From positions 13,295,415 to 13,359,414 of the forward strand of contig OY365810.1 of the NCBI GenBank assembly GCA_959347315.1: a stretch of 64,000 bases of DNA. Direction: 5' to 3'. The number at the start of each line of letters is the position of its first letter. Position 1 is the stretch's first letter. The DNA comes from Bimastos eiseni. Its lineage: Eukaryota > Annelida > Clitellata > Crassiclitellata > Lumbricidae. This document shows, in pieces, positions 12,051 through 24,125 of the stretch. The notes beneath the pieces are model-generated. The model was not told the origin of the DNA, did not search any database, and saw nothing but the letters and a program-made list of their open reading frames with translations. The position numbers and the translations under genes are program-made.

Positions 12051-13538
12051 CTTCCGGTTGGCGAATTGATACATCCGGTGGGCGGAGTGATCGACTGCGG
12101 ATGGAGACGGTCCAAGGACCAATGGTCGCATCCAGGAGACATGTGTACCTCATTTGCTGTTCGCTGTCTCGAGTACCTGGATTAAATTAGCATATTTTAA
12201 TTAATTACAAAACTTTGCAATGTATACGGTTTATGTTGCTTCTTTCAGACTTCCGGTTCGTTTAGGGATGGGCGGAATAATCGAAGCGATTAATCGTAAA
12301 AAATAATTTTAATCATTAAAATAAATTAACGATTATTCGATTAATTAATCGTTAATTTCCGCAGCTCTATTTTATTTACTTAGACTCTCTGACCTTTTAT
12401 CAACTTTTAGGACATCAGTTTGTTAAATAACACCGTCTGAACCAATTTGGAAGATGGAAAACAACCGCTACTGCTGCATGATTCGACGTAGATCTCTGCA
12501 TAATCCAGGGTAGTGGGTGAAAATTTCGCCTCGACTTCGCCATGTTCCAGCTGTTTATTAGTTTAGTTTTATATTGTATGACTAGAATGGCGATTAGATC
12601 AGCGACGTTCTGAGTCCGGTCGTACGAAGCAATTGAAAACAAACTAGCATGCACTTCAGTCGCAATTGATAGCCTGAAGTTCTAATTGTCGATGTTTGAT
12701 GATGAACGGTGCATTTATTTCACTTCATCCGGTAAGAACAAACATTGAAAAGTGAGAAAATGTCACTATGGTTTGGCCTTTTCTGGTCGGGCAGACCCTG
12801 GACGTCAAGCAACACTGAACTGGGCTCTAATGTATGCTTAACTAAGTAGCCCAGTCTCTGGCATAATCACACATTGAGAAGTTTTATGCAATGAACAAAT
12901 GATGGATCTATTCTAGTTTGGAAGTAACTGTAACACACAATGCAATTTAAACAGGAACCGCATTCGCCCGATACCCTGCCATGAAATAAAAATCATTAAC
13001 TGCTGCAAGATGTTCTACTTAAATTGAAATGAAGAGCATGCAGCACGCAACTCGAGAAAATAATGTTTCTGAGGACATTGTTCTGCGTCAAGTATTAGAC
13101 GTCACTAATCCTAATCGTCATGATCCTCATTATCAACAGACACCGATGTCACCAGAGTAATCATCATGACTATCATCGTCGTTGTCGCTGGCGTTGTCGG
13201 CATCGTCGTCATCATCATCATCAGCATCAGCATCATCATAAGCATCTTCGTAATCATAGGCATTCTCGTCATCATCATCATCATCATCATCAGCATCATC
13301 ATAATCCTCATCAACAGCATAGTTATCATCGTCATCAGCAGCAGAAGTATCGTATTCGATATCATCATCTTCGTCATCATCATCATCACCACCACCACCA
13401 TCACCACCACCATCATCATCATCATTATCGTCATCATAGGCCTCATCAACAGCATAGTCGTCATCGTCATCAGCAGCAGAAGCATCGTATTCAATGATAT
13501 CGTCATCATCACCGTTATCTTGATTATAACGTGTGTAC
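12051..13538 (-). other. GPCR intron (intracellular loop 3)
   Basis: A ~1.5-kb intron separates TM5 from TM6. It holds a region near 12260-12360 with self-complementary ATTAATCG motifs, and the acidic-codon triplet repeat at 13186-13513. If a more distal donor is used, the triplet repeat would be exonic. Confidence 0.5.
13186..13513. repeat. ATC/GTC triplet repeat with 135-bp duplication
   Basis: Degenerate GAT/GAC triplets (minus strand) contain a longer duplication: a CCTCATCAACAGCATAGT block starts at 13306 and again at 13441. The period is 135 bp (45 codons). In the receptor frame it would encode an Asp-rich tract with two IEYD-SAADDDD-YAVDE modules. Confidence 0.9.
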
Positions 13539-14281
13539 CTGATGGCATGTACAAGACGACAGTTGATAAGTATGATCGTAGTCAGCGGTCCAATGTACAG
13601 AAACGTTATGTACAATCCATCGATGTAAATGTCGTAGTAGTAGGAATTGGAGAAACTCTGGCGGTACAGCATTCGCGTGGGACTCCGCTGGGTACAAGGG
13701 TCGTGCCAGCGGTACACGCAGCTGTCGAAGAAGCGCGGCACGTTGTACAGCAACCCGGTACAGAAGACGGTAACAACGGAACGGAGTCTGGTGGCGTCGT
13801 TAAACAGGAGTGGCGAAGTAAGTGGAGCGCAGACGCAGGCGAAGCGGTGGACCGTGACGAGGACCATCATCCAGATGGCGATCGTTTGGAAGGTCTTAAG
13901 GAGCGGGAAGACGAGTGGCTGGAGCTGAACGAAGCAGTCTTCCGAAGGTAGGAGGTACCTGAGAGGGTAGCGAAGCGAGGCGGCGACCAGGTAAAGCGTG
14001 TCGGCGACGGAGAGAGCCTGCAGAAAGAAGACGGTGCCGTGACGCTCCTTGTCCTTTCGAAGGACGACGATGGAGATGAGGTTACAGACGACTCCAATGA
14101 TGATCATAGGAGTGGTCAGGTAGAGGTCTATGATCGCCTGGGAGTCAGTGGAGCTCCTTCGAGGCAGCCCGAGGACATCGTCTGGGATCGTGGTTGATGA
14201 CCAGGTGACGTTGTAGAGCGTAGAGAACGGCGTTGAAGAACAGTTGCCGACGATTTGGTGGACACCGCAATTGTATAACAT
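13539..14281 (-). CDS. class A (rhodopsin-like) peptide GPCR, exon 1 (N-terminus to TM5)
   Basis: A seven-transmembrane receptor of the FMRFamide/neuropeptide-receptor type, judged by pattern. The start at 14281 is the first ATG. Residues 1-50 form a short extracellular N-terminus with glycosylation sites NCS and NVT. TM1 is about 54-75 (with GVVCNLISI), TM2 about 83-104 (LSVAD-like, Asp94), TM3 about 125-147, TM4 about 168-187 and TM5 about 218-243. Cys116 and a loop-2 Cys can form the conserved disulfide. The usual D/E-R-Y at the end of TM3 is HRF here (residues 145-147), which is unusual. TM6-TM7 are in the downstream exon. The frame remains open to 13133 through an Asp-rich tract; I prefer a donor at 13538 because its phase matches the acceptor, but a long acidic loop 3 is possible. 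Confidence 0.78.
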
Positions 14282-15097
14282 CGCTTCTCTGATGAGGAAT
14301 TTTTCTGTTTATCAATGTTTGGATGCGTTTATACCAGATTCTGTCCGGATATATATATATATATCTCGCTCTCTCTTTCTCTCTATGTATGCTATCGGCC
14401 CTTTGTTGTCTTCATCATAGATAGTAAAAACCTGAAAGACAATCGATCTCTTGAACCAAGAAACGAGACACATTCGTTACCTTGTCAGGTAATCCTCTTA
14501 TCATACTCATCTGTTACAGACACGACTGCTCGAAGATGATAAGAATGACGGAGCGCTTACTTAGACTGTCCTTCTCGCCTGTTAACCAGTTCTCTTCCGG
14601 TTGGACAACACGCGATAGCGACATATACCCCATACAGGTGGGTGGGTCTGCAGCGTAGAAGACCCCAGTACCAATCCGAAGATAAAGAGCACGTTGGAAA
14701 ATCAAGTGAGGTCAAGGATCAGTCTAGCTGGTAAAGACCACTCCCCATAGGCACGCCCAAGCAACGATAGGTTACCAGAGCACCTCGAGCTTGCATGGGC
14801 GAGTGATAGACGCAAATGAATCCGAGATGCTGAGGCTGAGAAAAAGTGAGACAAACATAAATTGAGAGTGAGAAAGAGAGAGGGAGAAAGAGAGAGAGAG
14901 AGAGAGAAAAATGTATGGAGATACCAAGACACAGCCAAGAGAACAGTGAGATCAACATTAGCAATATCAAGGCAGACACAAACGAAGAGTCAAAGACAGA
15001 GACAGGGCTTTTGAGTGACTCCTGAGAGGCAATATGCAAGCGACCATTACGTCATTATTCCGTTACTTGAACCTGACCCACAATGGAAAATGGCGGA
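14282..15097. other. GPCR 5' flank
   Basis: Contains a TA run at 14351-14363 and a GAGAGA-rich stretch near 14866-14908. A 5'UTR or promoter of the minus-strand receptor is expected here, but no specific element could be assigned. Confidence 0.35.
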
Positions 15098-15137
15098 TGT
15101 TGTTGTTGTTGCTGCAGCTGCTGCTGCTGCTGCAGGC
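15098..15137. repeat. GTT/GCT triplet repeat
   Basis: Short GTTGTT and GCTGCTGCT runs. The surrounding frame (poly-Ala or poly-Cys) is not gene-like. Confidence 0.85.
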
Positions 15138-15403
15138 GTAATGCTAACTATATCAGCGTCGAGCATCTCCTCGGCCATCGATCGATTGTGCAGAGGCATT
15201 GCTCTATCGCTGACACATCTCACACAGTCCACCAACTCATTCAATGCAACATTCCCTATACCATACTCTGCTGAACTCTACATCCCTTCAGCCGACCGCA
15301 CATTGTGTATGCATGCATGTGCATGTGTCTATATACAATTATTTATTCGTGTGCATATGAATGTTTATATTCATACAAGTATGACTTTTGTACATGTACG
15401 TAT

Positions 15404-15600
15404 GTATGTATGCATGTATGTACGTATCTATTATATACGTACGTACGTACGTACGTACATGTACGTATGTATGTATGTATGTATGTATGTATGTATGTAT
15501 GTATGTATGTATGTATGTATGTATGTATTTATGTATGTATGTATGTATTTATGTATGTATGTATGTATGTATTTATGTATGTATGTATGTATGTATGTAA
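15404..15600. repeat. (GTAT)n/(TACG)n microsatellite
   Basis: Tetranucleotide GTAT with interspersed GTAC and GTATTTAT variants. Open frames are Met-Tyr-Val-Cys repeats only. Confidence 0.97.
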
Positions 15601-15720
15601 AATGATAACAATATTAATAATAATAATAATAAAACTGCAATAGCGTTCAATGGCTCTTTCGCCACTTGTGAGACCGACGATTAAGGCCATTCCAGACTAC
15701 ATTTTTCTTATTCTAATTAA

Positions 15721-15783
15721 TATTCTAGTCCCTGAGGGATCTTGTATATCTTGGGGCAAAAATTAATAATAACAATAATAAAG
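15721..15783 (+). mobile_element. solo LINE 3' tail
   Basis: TTCTAGTCCCTGAGGGAT, then TTGGGGCAAAAAT, then TAATAATAACAATAATAA. It is nearly identical in layout to the tail at 35012-35092. The CCCTGAGG/CTTGGGG pair can form a small hairpin before the TAA tail. Confidence 0.55.
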
Positions 15784-16084
15784 ATGTTTATATGTCTGTA
15801 TGTGTGCATGCATGTGCAAATGGATGTATACAACTATACATATAGTGTATAACATGCAATTTCATGCATAATTATTTTCACGTATGTATGTATACTTGCA
15901 GATATATGTACATTGTTCATAAATGTATATATGTATGCATGAATTAATGCAATTATGTACGAATGAATGTATGTCTGTATATATATGCATCTATGAATGT
16001 ATATATCTATTTAAGCTTGACTAAATGTACAATTTGTACATGTATGTATATTTATGTGCATCGACACCTCGCTTGTCTTAACAC
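15784..16084. other. ATGT-rich low-complexity spacer
   Basis: Degenerate TATG/TGCA repeats, no gene. Confidence 0.6.
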
Positions 16085-16345
16085 ACTCTTTGCGTCGCTG
16101 GAGTGCCACAGGGCTCTGTCCTGGTCCCTTTATTATTTACAGTATTTACTCTCCCAATCAGTCGTCAAGCTGAGCACTCTGAAATCAAATTTCAAAATAC
16201 TCAGCTCGATTTTGCTTTGTCACACACTGATCAGGCTGGTAACTAAAACTCGAAGAGTGCCTCTCATCTTAGTATGCATTGTTCGGTTTCAATGGTTTGA
16301 CCGTAAACCCACGCAAGTCTGAGGCAATTCAGTTTGGTTGGATGG
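16085..16345 (+). pseudogene. LINE reverse-transcriptase fragment
   Basis: A decayed piece of a non-LTR reverse transcriptase. The plus strand reads GVPQGSVL (RT motif, 16100-16123), then a degenerate catalytic region resembling the ADDTQL block but with one Asp lost (QNTQLDFALS). After a frame change and stop comes [16 protein letters not shown] at about 16285-16335. These are in the order and spacing of RT palm motifs in Jockey/I/CR1-type elements. It is cut on the right by a GGAT microsatellite, and nothing upstream of the palm is recognisable. Confidence 0.72.
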
Positions 16346-16475
16346 ATGGACGGATGGATGGATGGATGGAAGGAAGGACGGAAGGACAGATAGATCAACA
16401 GATAGTTCAACATATAGTAGATAGATGGATAAATGGATGGATGGATGGATGGATAGACAGAGTTAGATAGATATA
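16338..16475. repeat. (GGAT)n / GATA-rich microsatellite
   Basis: GGAT and GGAC units (16338-16450), then GATA units to about 16475. It directly abuts the RT fragment. Confidence 0.95.
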
Positions 16476-17195
16476 TATATAAACAGATGAACACACAAAT
16501 GAACTGATAGACAGATTATCATACAGACAAGCTGATTGTGGATTCTGTGTTTACTATTTCAAATTACATCTTCGTTACCTATTCTTGGAGAACGGTTTCA
16601 AGCTGTGAACAGAGAGGGAGAGAGACAGAAGGAATGCGACGGAAGAGACATGTAGTCTGAATGTGCGGAAGTCAGTGGTGCAGACAAGCAACAAGAAACA
16701 CGCAACCGGAAACTTTTTTTGTCAAGCACAGAGTGCATTGCGCATGCGTGACATGGTTCGACCGCGTGATCCTGCCCTGTTTAATTTTCGTTAAACGCAT
16801 TAACCCAGAACGAAGGGAGCGGTCGTCTAGGATTGGCTTAATTTTGCTCCCGTCACAGAGGCAATTAAATCCATGTCCACGTGGGCTCATCTGACCAGCG
16901 AAGGATGCATAGTCGTCTGAACAGACCAGATGAGTTTCCTCCGACTGATGCAATTGGAAGAATCCTGCGAGCATCATATAGCCACAACAAAACAGGAAGA
17001 AGATGAAAGCAGTTCCTTAGCAAATCCCAGAGGCAGCCATGGGGACGTACTTTGTGACTTCGTTTTATCAGCTTCTGCATGATTATAAGAGGAGGGCAAC
17101 CCTCTTCCTCGCCGTCTCATCTTCCAATCAACAGCGTGCAGTCGGCGTACAGCATAGCTGCGTTTGATGTACACGTACAGAAATCTGGTGAATCC
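16476..17195. other. non-coding spacer
   Basis: No gene recognised; overlapping frames on both strands have unremarkable composition. Confidence 0.4.
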
Positions 17196-17275
17196 AGAAA
17201 CAAATGCCTGACATCGCGGGGCTTGAACCCTGACCTCACGGTTGACGGTCCAACGTGCTAACCACTGGACTGTTG
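17196..17275 (-). repeat. tRNA-like SINE head
   Basis: The minus strand contains a good A box (TGGTTAGCACGTTGG) and a very good B box (GGGTTCAAGCCCCGC) about 30 nt apart, as in a tRNA-derived pol III promoter. The T-arm pairs, but no anticodon arm and acceptor stem of canonical length could be closed with confidence. A SINE head is favoured over a functional tRNA gene. Confidence 0.5.
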
Positions 17276-18114
17276 ACTCTGTTGAGTCCCAAGGTTGATG
17301 TTGCCTATATGGTCAACTAGATTTTGTCTGATTATTGTTAAGGGAGCAGTTAATGTCACAACGATCGCTCGATTACCAGACAAATTATTCGCTGACCATT
17401 GAGCCACGCCAGCTATTGATGTTAGCAGACATGATTGATATCAGAAGTGTGGGTGGTCTTGTATGTTGTAACTGAGGCGCATTCCCTGGCGATCGAATGA
17501 GATTTTCGATCCGGGGTTGATTAAATCAAGGTTCGGACACTCGAGAACGTGTGCAGTTGGTCTAAGTCGTCTAAATGCCGGGTTTAACATGGAATTGACA
17601 TAAAACACACAAAATCTGACCTGTCGCTTTTGTTCAGGGATAACATCAGTTCTTATCAATTAAATTCTAGAGATAAATGTAGGTTGCATGTATATAGAAT
17701 TGTTTCGTGTGTGATAAGCATTACATGCGTACAATACTACGTACACATAATTATGTATATTAGTTCTATATATTTGCTATATTTTGTGTACAATATATAC
17801 AAAATAAATTCGCACGGGTCTATTATAGTCGATCCATATGAAGATACATGTACGACCGCACATAAAGAACCTTGTAACCTTATTTTATCACACCAGCACA
17901 CGTCAAATAAGTCATGTCATGTCAGCTCTCACAAAATAACATGTCGCAATTTATAACCTGTTTAGTTACATGTATCTACTCTCGCCTTGGATATGGCTAA
18001 ATCGCTCAGTGTGGCTCTCTCAGACCTCGAACTCAAGATATTGCGCTGCAACTCATACAATATTTCTCGATTCGCTTTGTGCCTTGCGTCCCCATACCAA
18101 CATGCTCCTCAGTC
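17276..18114. other. non-coding spacer
   Basis: AT-rich, no recognised gene or repeat. Confidence 0.4.
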
Positions 18115-18250
18115 CTACTCTAGCAGCTGCATTGGCTTCCTGTTGTATTGCAAACAACATTTTAATAAGCATGTTCGACCTACAAAGCACCAACACACCA
18201 ACCTACCTTCATGCACGACTAACCCCTTACATCTCACCTCGTTGATTCCT
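18115..18250 (+). pseudogene. LINE ORF2 C-terminal fragment
   Basis: The plus strand reads CIGFL/LHWLP-like residues and then, one frame over, ILISMF...NTPTYLHARLTPYISPR. This is the thumb/C-terminal pattern that follows RT in CR1/Jockey-type LINEs (the better-preserved element at 43439-44350 has the same series). Frameshifted and short. Confidence 0.5.
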
Positions 18251-20463
18251 CTTGCTTGAAATACCCCAAATACGTCCCTGGTGTCTGCTGAGGTCTCCAT
18301 GAATCCTGTAGGGGTCGATCAATAAGAATCGATCGACAGATTGTGGAAGTCATAACCTGGGCTGTTATGAGATTACTGCCGTGACGTCAATGCTGCAGCC
18401 GAGTGACCTTTTAACCTCTGATGAATCTCCATACAGGATGGAGCGCGTCAGCAAATCTGCTTACATTATACTTGACCCTTCCACTCGTTTTGCATGATAT
18501 AAGCGTCACAGCGTTGACGTCAAACGAATTACTGAAAGCAATATCTGCAATGTATACGGCATTGATAAAAACAGACCATACAAGGCAACACATGATTCGT
18601 TATCATAGCCTCCTCTAGGTATTGTTCTACATGATTTTGATGTCGTTAACCTACACCACAATATTTCAATATCTTCACTTATCTCGCCTGCTACCAGTGG
18701 CCCAGTCAAATAAGGGATTTGTGGGTATAGCCGACAAGCTGACTTGGGCATCGTAATTGCTTTTGTACGTTTCGGTCCAAATATAGCCCTGTCTCTAATG
18801 TGGAAATGGATTTCCAGGCTGTCATGGCATAATGATCAAAATAAAATTTCATCGCAGCCGGTTTATGCTGTTCAGTTTATCACCGTTAAATAAATAGGCC
18901 ACACAAGCTTCAGAAGAAGTGTCAACATAATTCCTTACATTTCACAAATGGCCTAGCTTAATAATATCCGCACTCCCCTTATTTATGCGCGATTTATTTC
19001 TGACGTTTCGTGATTATAAATGTCTATTTCTGTCCGTAGCGTCACGCTACCCAAAGCCCAGAAATAACCACCGACCAGGATTTGACCGGCGACGAATGAG
19101 AAGGTCTTAATGGAAAGCCAGAGGGTGCAAGGCATTAGATGAAACGTCACTGTACGTCACGAAATCCTTCAGAGGCATTGGACATGCTAGGCGTCCCGAT
19201 AATATCTGTCCTTAACTCTCTTGGGTATCGTAACGACGCCACAAACCTATTCTGAGGACATTGAACTCTAGCGATACATTTTATTGCTAATTGTACTCCA
19301 CCAATTAGCTTAGAATTTGGGGTTAGGATTTGAATGTTCATCTTCTGAGCTAAGCGGTCACAATTTCCTGAGTAATTTCCGGAGAAAATACTTTCCAGTG
19401 TAACAGAGTCATCACCAGCGTCGAGAGTAGGACGACAACAGCGCGAAATTATTTGCAACGACGCACGCAGCACAACACTGACGTTTCTAGATCGCCGAGT
19501 CACACAACGTTATATATATGTATATATATATACAAACTAGATCAGATCAGTATATAAAATTCAGACTTGCATTGACCAATATATAAGACTGTAGACCTAC
19601 CTAACTTATTCTATGTAACATAGGATATATATATATATTAATTGGGGTAGACTGCGGAATTACGTTGCACAGTGGAGATATGGCGACCAGGTAGTATCTA
19701 GATGTCGCTGAAAAGCTTAGTCCTCTACGATATGTTATTTCAGACTTACATCTGACTTCTCAACGAAAAGCACGATGTGTCTTTCAAGCTATAGCAGGAA
19801 GATAAATAGTTTGGTGTATGGATGCGAATTTTGTGAGCATTTTCAGGTCTCAACGTACTGTTTTACAAGCATAACGAAGGAACACAAGACAATTTCAGAC
19901 AGATTGCTGAAGATTACGAAGATTCATTACATCATAAGTCATGACATACATCTTTTATCTTCATACATGATCTATCTAGGTGCATTGATATTGGTTATAA
20001 AGAGAAATTTTTTGTCTCATTTTCATTTCTTATTGTGTGGAACATTTGTCGATTAATAACAGCCGTATTCTGGTGTTAAATAACTTATTTTTTCGCATAT
20101 CCTTGAGGCGTCACATTGACCTTGAAGTATTCGATATTAGACGTACAATATTAACCCTTGCTAGGCAAGTACCACTGTACAGAGAACCAAGCTTTTACCT
20201 TAACCCCAGGCTGCACTAAAGGATCGGCATGGAAGCCAATGCCACTCATCATTAGAGCTGTGTCTAAGATCAAATCGATTTCCTTTCAGTTATGTGACAA
20301 GTATGTATTATATTACAGCATCTGATGGACCTAACACTCGCACGTGTTGTGTACAGTACGTTTACACGAATAGAGATTCAAATGAATGACGCTAAATAAA
20401 TACAGTGCCTAGTAACTGTCAAGTCAGGAATACATCTAGGCATTCGTATATAAGTATATTTTG
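18251..20463. other. non-coding spacer
   Basis: No gene recognised. TA runs occur near 19512-19532 and 19626-19640. Confidence 0.4.
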
Positions 20464-20556
20464 TGGCACATTGGCCGATTGGTTAGAGCGGTCGGCCCAA
20501 ATAGAAGCATAGGCGGCTATGCTTTGGGAACTATGGGTACGAATGGATCCAGAGAA
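20464..20556 (+). repeat. tRNA-like SINE head (degenerate)
   Basis: GGCCGATTGGTTAGAGCGGT resembles the A box of a Leu/Ser-type tRNA. GGGTACGAATGGATCC about 50 nt later is a degenerate B box. Likely the head of an old tRNA-derived SINE. Confidence 0.4.
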
Positions 20557-20769
20557 AATGTTCACCCAGAAGACCTCGGACCTTAAATTTCAATTGTTAC
20601 ACTAAGTAGTTATCTAACAACGCCACTGCCAGCACTCAGGCGGTGCCAGTCCCAATCCTGGAATGCGGAGGAGGGCGACGCTAATGATCTTTGCCATCAC
20701 ACAGTGTCGCTAAACTGCGACTAATGAATCAAGTAGTTATATATATATAGCGAGACGTAACGGCAATGC

Positions 20770-21200
20770 TTACCAATCGACATCATACATTACACGAATG
20801 TTGATAACAGACGATCCGTCGTTGTTGGCTTAGTCAACGCAGTGTATATCGTAGTGCAATTCCCATGATGCAGAGAATAGACTCAGCTGCAATCTCCTCC
20901 TTTAGACGCCAAATGTGGACTCATAGAATGCTTCTGTAGACCTAGTAGGCTCCTATACGCCGTCGTTTGATTCGGCTTCGTGCTGTCAACGACTCCAGGC
21001 CAAACAGCGACGCGGTGCATATTGGTTCTAGCGCCCTGCAGCCTCGTCAGTCGTCACTCGTCAGTGCCAAACGGGCAATTGAGTCCCGTCCCTCATCGGC
21101 TGAGAGACCCCACCGTAGACTGACTTGAATGCTGATCATACACGACCCGTCGTTTGTTTGGCTAAGTTCATGCAGTGTGGATCGTAGCAGCATTACGAGC
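20770..21200 (+). repeat. diverged direct repeat pair
   Basis: The block at 20805-20860 (CGTCGTTGTTGGCTTAGTCAACGCAGTGTATATCGTAG, given here only as its positions and pattern) recurs diverged at 21140-21190 with CCCGTCGTTTGTTTGGCTAA and GCAGTGTGGATCGTAG. A third, weaker relative lies near 20960. Nature unknown; probably an old interspersed repeat. Confidence 0.4.
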
Positions 21201-22018
21201 CTTTTTCCGCTATTCGATTCGACCGTTAAACCATCTTCAAACACAACGAAAACCTGATTGCTCTGCGGGCTAAATTCTCTCTCAATTCGGTTAGCATTGA
21301 TGCATATTATTATCTTTCTGAACTCTGATTAACACCTGAACAACAATAACCAGGAGAGTGTACTAAAAGCGAATGGGAAGCCAATGCATCTCGCCGTTGA
21401 AGTGTTAAGCCTTTCACTATATATATATATCCCATTCGCATATATATATATATATGGTATTGATGGTCTATCAAAATGTAATGGAATCTAGTGATTATTT
21501 ATGTAATCTAATTGAGACTGAGAATGATGTTCAGATGTAAGAAACTGGTTTTCAGGATATATATATATATATATATATTAGATTACATAATTAATACCAA
21601 TGGCATTAATAGAGCACAGACTTAATCAATAGTGCTCAGAAAACTGAGAGTCGCCACTGGCGAACTCCCTCAAGCTGGAAGAGCCCGTGCAACGAATAAC
21701 ATTCATAGCTGACATTGGCTATCGTTCTTGCAGTCTCTTGGCTACATTGCGTCGAATAAGACGATCTACGACAACTGACGAGACTCGCAGCACACAAACC
21801 CCAACACCATGCACCCCCTCGCAGCTGGTAGAAGACGCTGCATCCTGACATACTACTCTGCCACTAGCCTCAGCAGTCCGCGGCTTCATCATAAGACGTA
21901 GGCCTGCATGTATGAGCAGTAAAATGGCAATGTAAATCTTCGAAAATTTCTCAGCGCCCACAAAAGCTACGCCAGGTCCTGTGTGAGAAAGCAATTGTAA
22001 GACCAGAAGTCATGAATA
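21201..22018. other. non-coding spacer
   Basis: TA microsatellites at about 21419-21454 and 21558-21580. No gene recognised. Confidence 0.4.
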
Positions 22019-22109
22019 GACACTGACCGTTATAGAGCCGGTGAATACGCTGTTCTCTTTGACGGTCAGGGAGACCAGCTTATTCACCGGCGCTGTAACG
22101 GTCAGTGTC
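22019..22109. repeat. 91-bp snapback inverted repeat (MITE-like)
   Basis: Two 34-nt arms (22019-22052 and 22076-22109) pair with about 4 mismatches around a 23-nt spacer. Both outer ends read GACACTGACCGTTA. Such short, nearly perfect hairpins are typical of internally deleted MITEs. No clear target duplication is visible. Confidence 0.8.
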
Positions 22110-23001
22110 CAATCACTTAAAACGTATAATAAGTCACGCCAAAAAAAGTTCGGACGAAATAAAATTACCGAGTGCATAGCATGAGGAAAGGAAGAAAATT
22201 TGGGGCGAATGAATATCTGAATAGTGTCGAGTGCACATGTTTTCTGCGAGAAAGACACGTATTAAGACCTCTCGTTCCATCGGTTTATAGGACTCGTCAT
22301 AGCTTAAGAACACGCCCACACATATTCACCCTTCCGAAGAAAGATATCGTCAATTACATTCCTAGGATTTTGTATAGACCTCATAATTTCTCGCTTGACG
22401 CATTTCTTTAACTGACTGCGGTTTAACATTCAGGCACATTAAGCGAATGCTTAATCCAGGCAGTCGCCACATGTTTTTCGTGCGGCGACCTGATGCTTCA
22501 TTTCCAATTTATTGTCAGATGAAGAGCTGCATCAACTGCTCTGCTCAAGACCATCACGAGTCCTTCGTGTGGAATGCTTAAGTCTCCTGTTATCGCCAGT
22601 CACACGTTGCTATTGTAGCTGTGTTACATGTAGCTGTTGTAGGAGACCGTGTCAACCTGCTCAAGCTAAGGCATCGATCAACTCAAGTCAAAATATACAA
22701 ATCAAAGCTTTACATGAATCTTTAACAGCGACTTCTAACCCTAAACAGCAGTTATTGCTAAAAATAACAACGGTAAGATCAGTTTTGTCAACATTAACGA
22801 AAAATGGCACAAAGCACAAATGAAGGGCAAGGTGGACATCAGCCGCCAGCTACCACATATATGTATATATGCAGTCATGACATATATATATGAGTTTATT
22901 ACTGTTTACAACTTACACTTAACTTCGATTTTAGAGAAGAATATCGCAGTGCAAGCAGCTTCAATGTGTGTGTGTGTGTGTGTGTCAGTGTGTGTGTGTG
23001 T
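22110..23001. other. non-coding spacer ending in a (GT)n repeat
   Basis: No gene recognised. 22966-23001 is a GT microsatellite into which the next element inserted. Confidence 0.5.
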
Positions 23002-23796
23002 CAGTGTTGTATGCAAGATCTTAAACTTCAGGACCAAGACGAGACCGAAACAGTGAGGTACCGAGACCGAGAGAGTGAGGTACCGAGACCGAGACACTAG
23101 GTTCAAGACAGTCCGAGACAGTAAAACACAAGTAATCCTATATAAAAGGCTGTAAAATACTAATGTATCAGTTTTTGGAAATAAGGTTCATTTGTAATTT
23201 CAATTTGAAACTTAATTACAATGTATATTGTATCAATTCCCAAGAACAGATTTTATATTGCCGAGTTTTATCTTTTTCGATATTTCTTCTTCTGCCTATC
23301 TTGTGAATAGTATAAAGACCTTAAACTTCTTCTAGACAATTTTAAAGAAGCAAATTCAATACCAAATACCAAAAATTTTTATAAATTTGCGCATATCCTT
23401 ACTTACCCTAAGAAACTAAAGGTTGTTCCGATCGTTTCGGTTATGGTGGTTTTGCATCAATTACAAACTAATAGCCAGTAGCTATTGTTTGTAACTTCAA
23501 ATTGCGTAAACGCAAGCTTCACAATTTCAGGTTCTCTCTCAGACATTTTTCCGCTTTAAGACAGTTGAATTCATTTCATTATCATGTGACTCGAGCGTTG
23601 ACCAGAATTACCGTTTCTCGTAAATTCCGGTATCAGTTTCTAGCGCAAAATTTTAAGACAGTTAACGCGAAACTTATCGAGACCGCTTGTTCAAGGCAGA
23701 ACAAGACTTTCACTTCAAGACAGTTTCTAAAAATTCGAGACACTACCTCGAGACCGAGACCGAGACAGCAGGCTTCCGAGACCGAGACCGAGACAC

Positions 23797-24113
23797 AGTA
23801 GTAGAAGATGTACCATACGGGGCCATTCAACCTAATCCTTGGTCTACACCACTCCTCTAATAGGCTAAACACTGTTTTTATCCTATAGCCTAGGTTATGA
23901 AATCACCAAAAACCACATCAACCTAGCCATAGGTTAAAACCAACATCAACCAATAACCAGGAAAAAACGCCAGGAATTTTCCAATAGTTTCGACCTGGCG
24001 TGCACAAACCTATAGGCATGGTCAAAAACTCCACCTATACTCCCTATAAGTCAAAAGCCAAGGGAATTTCCAAAGTTTTCGATAATGAGAAATTTCCAAA
24101 AGTCAACAGTTTC
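23797..24113 (+). repeat. Polinton 1 left terminal inverted repeat
   Basis: Pairs with 29220-29546 with scattered mismatches and a few indels. Shared blocks include GGTCAAAAACTCCACCTATA and CAACCTAGCCATAGGTTAAA. It ends just beyond the integrase stop codon. Confidence 0.92.
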
Positions 24114-24125
24114 TATGATGAGTCA

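Noticed and set aside
13120..13951. Plus-strand frames of His, Ile or Arg repeats opposite the GPCR
   Set aside because: Antisense shadows of the receptor exon and of the triplet repeat.
15015..15643. 196-codon frame ending in Met-Tyr-Val-Cys repeats
   Set aside because: Translation of the GTAT microsatellite; no conserved N-terminal domain.
17196..17275. Functional tRNA gene
   Set aside because: Good A and B boxes, but no convincing acceptor or anticodon arm; a tRNA-derived SINE explains it better.
19147..19503. 118-codon minus-strand frame as a gene
   Set aside because: No recognisable motif, no repeat or partner, and composition typical of chance frames in this region.
22512..22823. 103-codon plus-strand frame with a Cys-rich middle
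   Set aside because: The cysteines show no spacing pattern of a known domain and there is no supporting signal.
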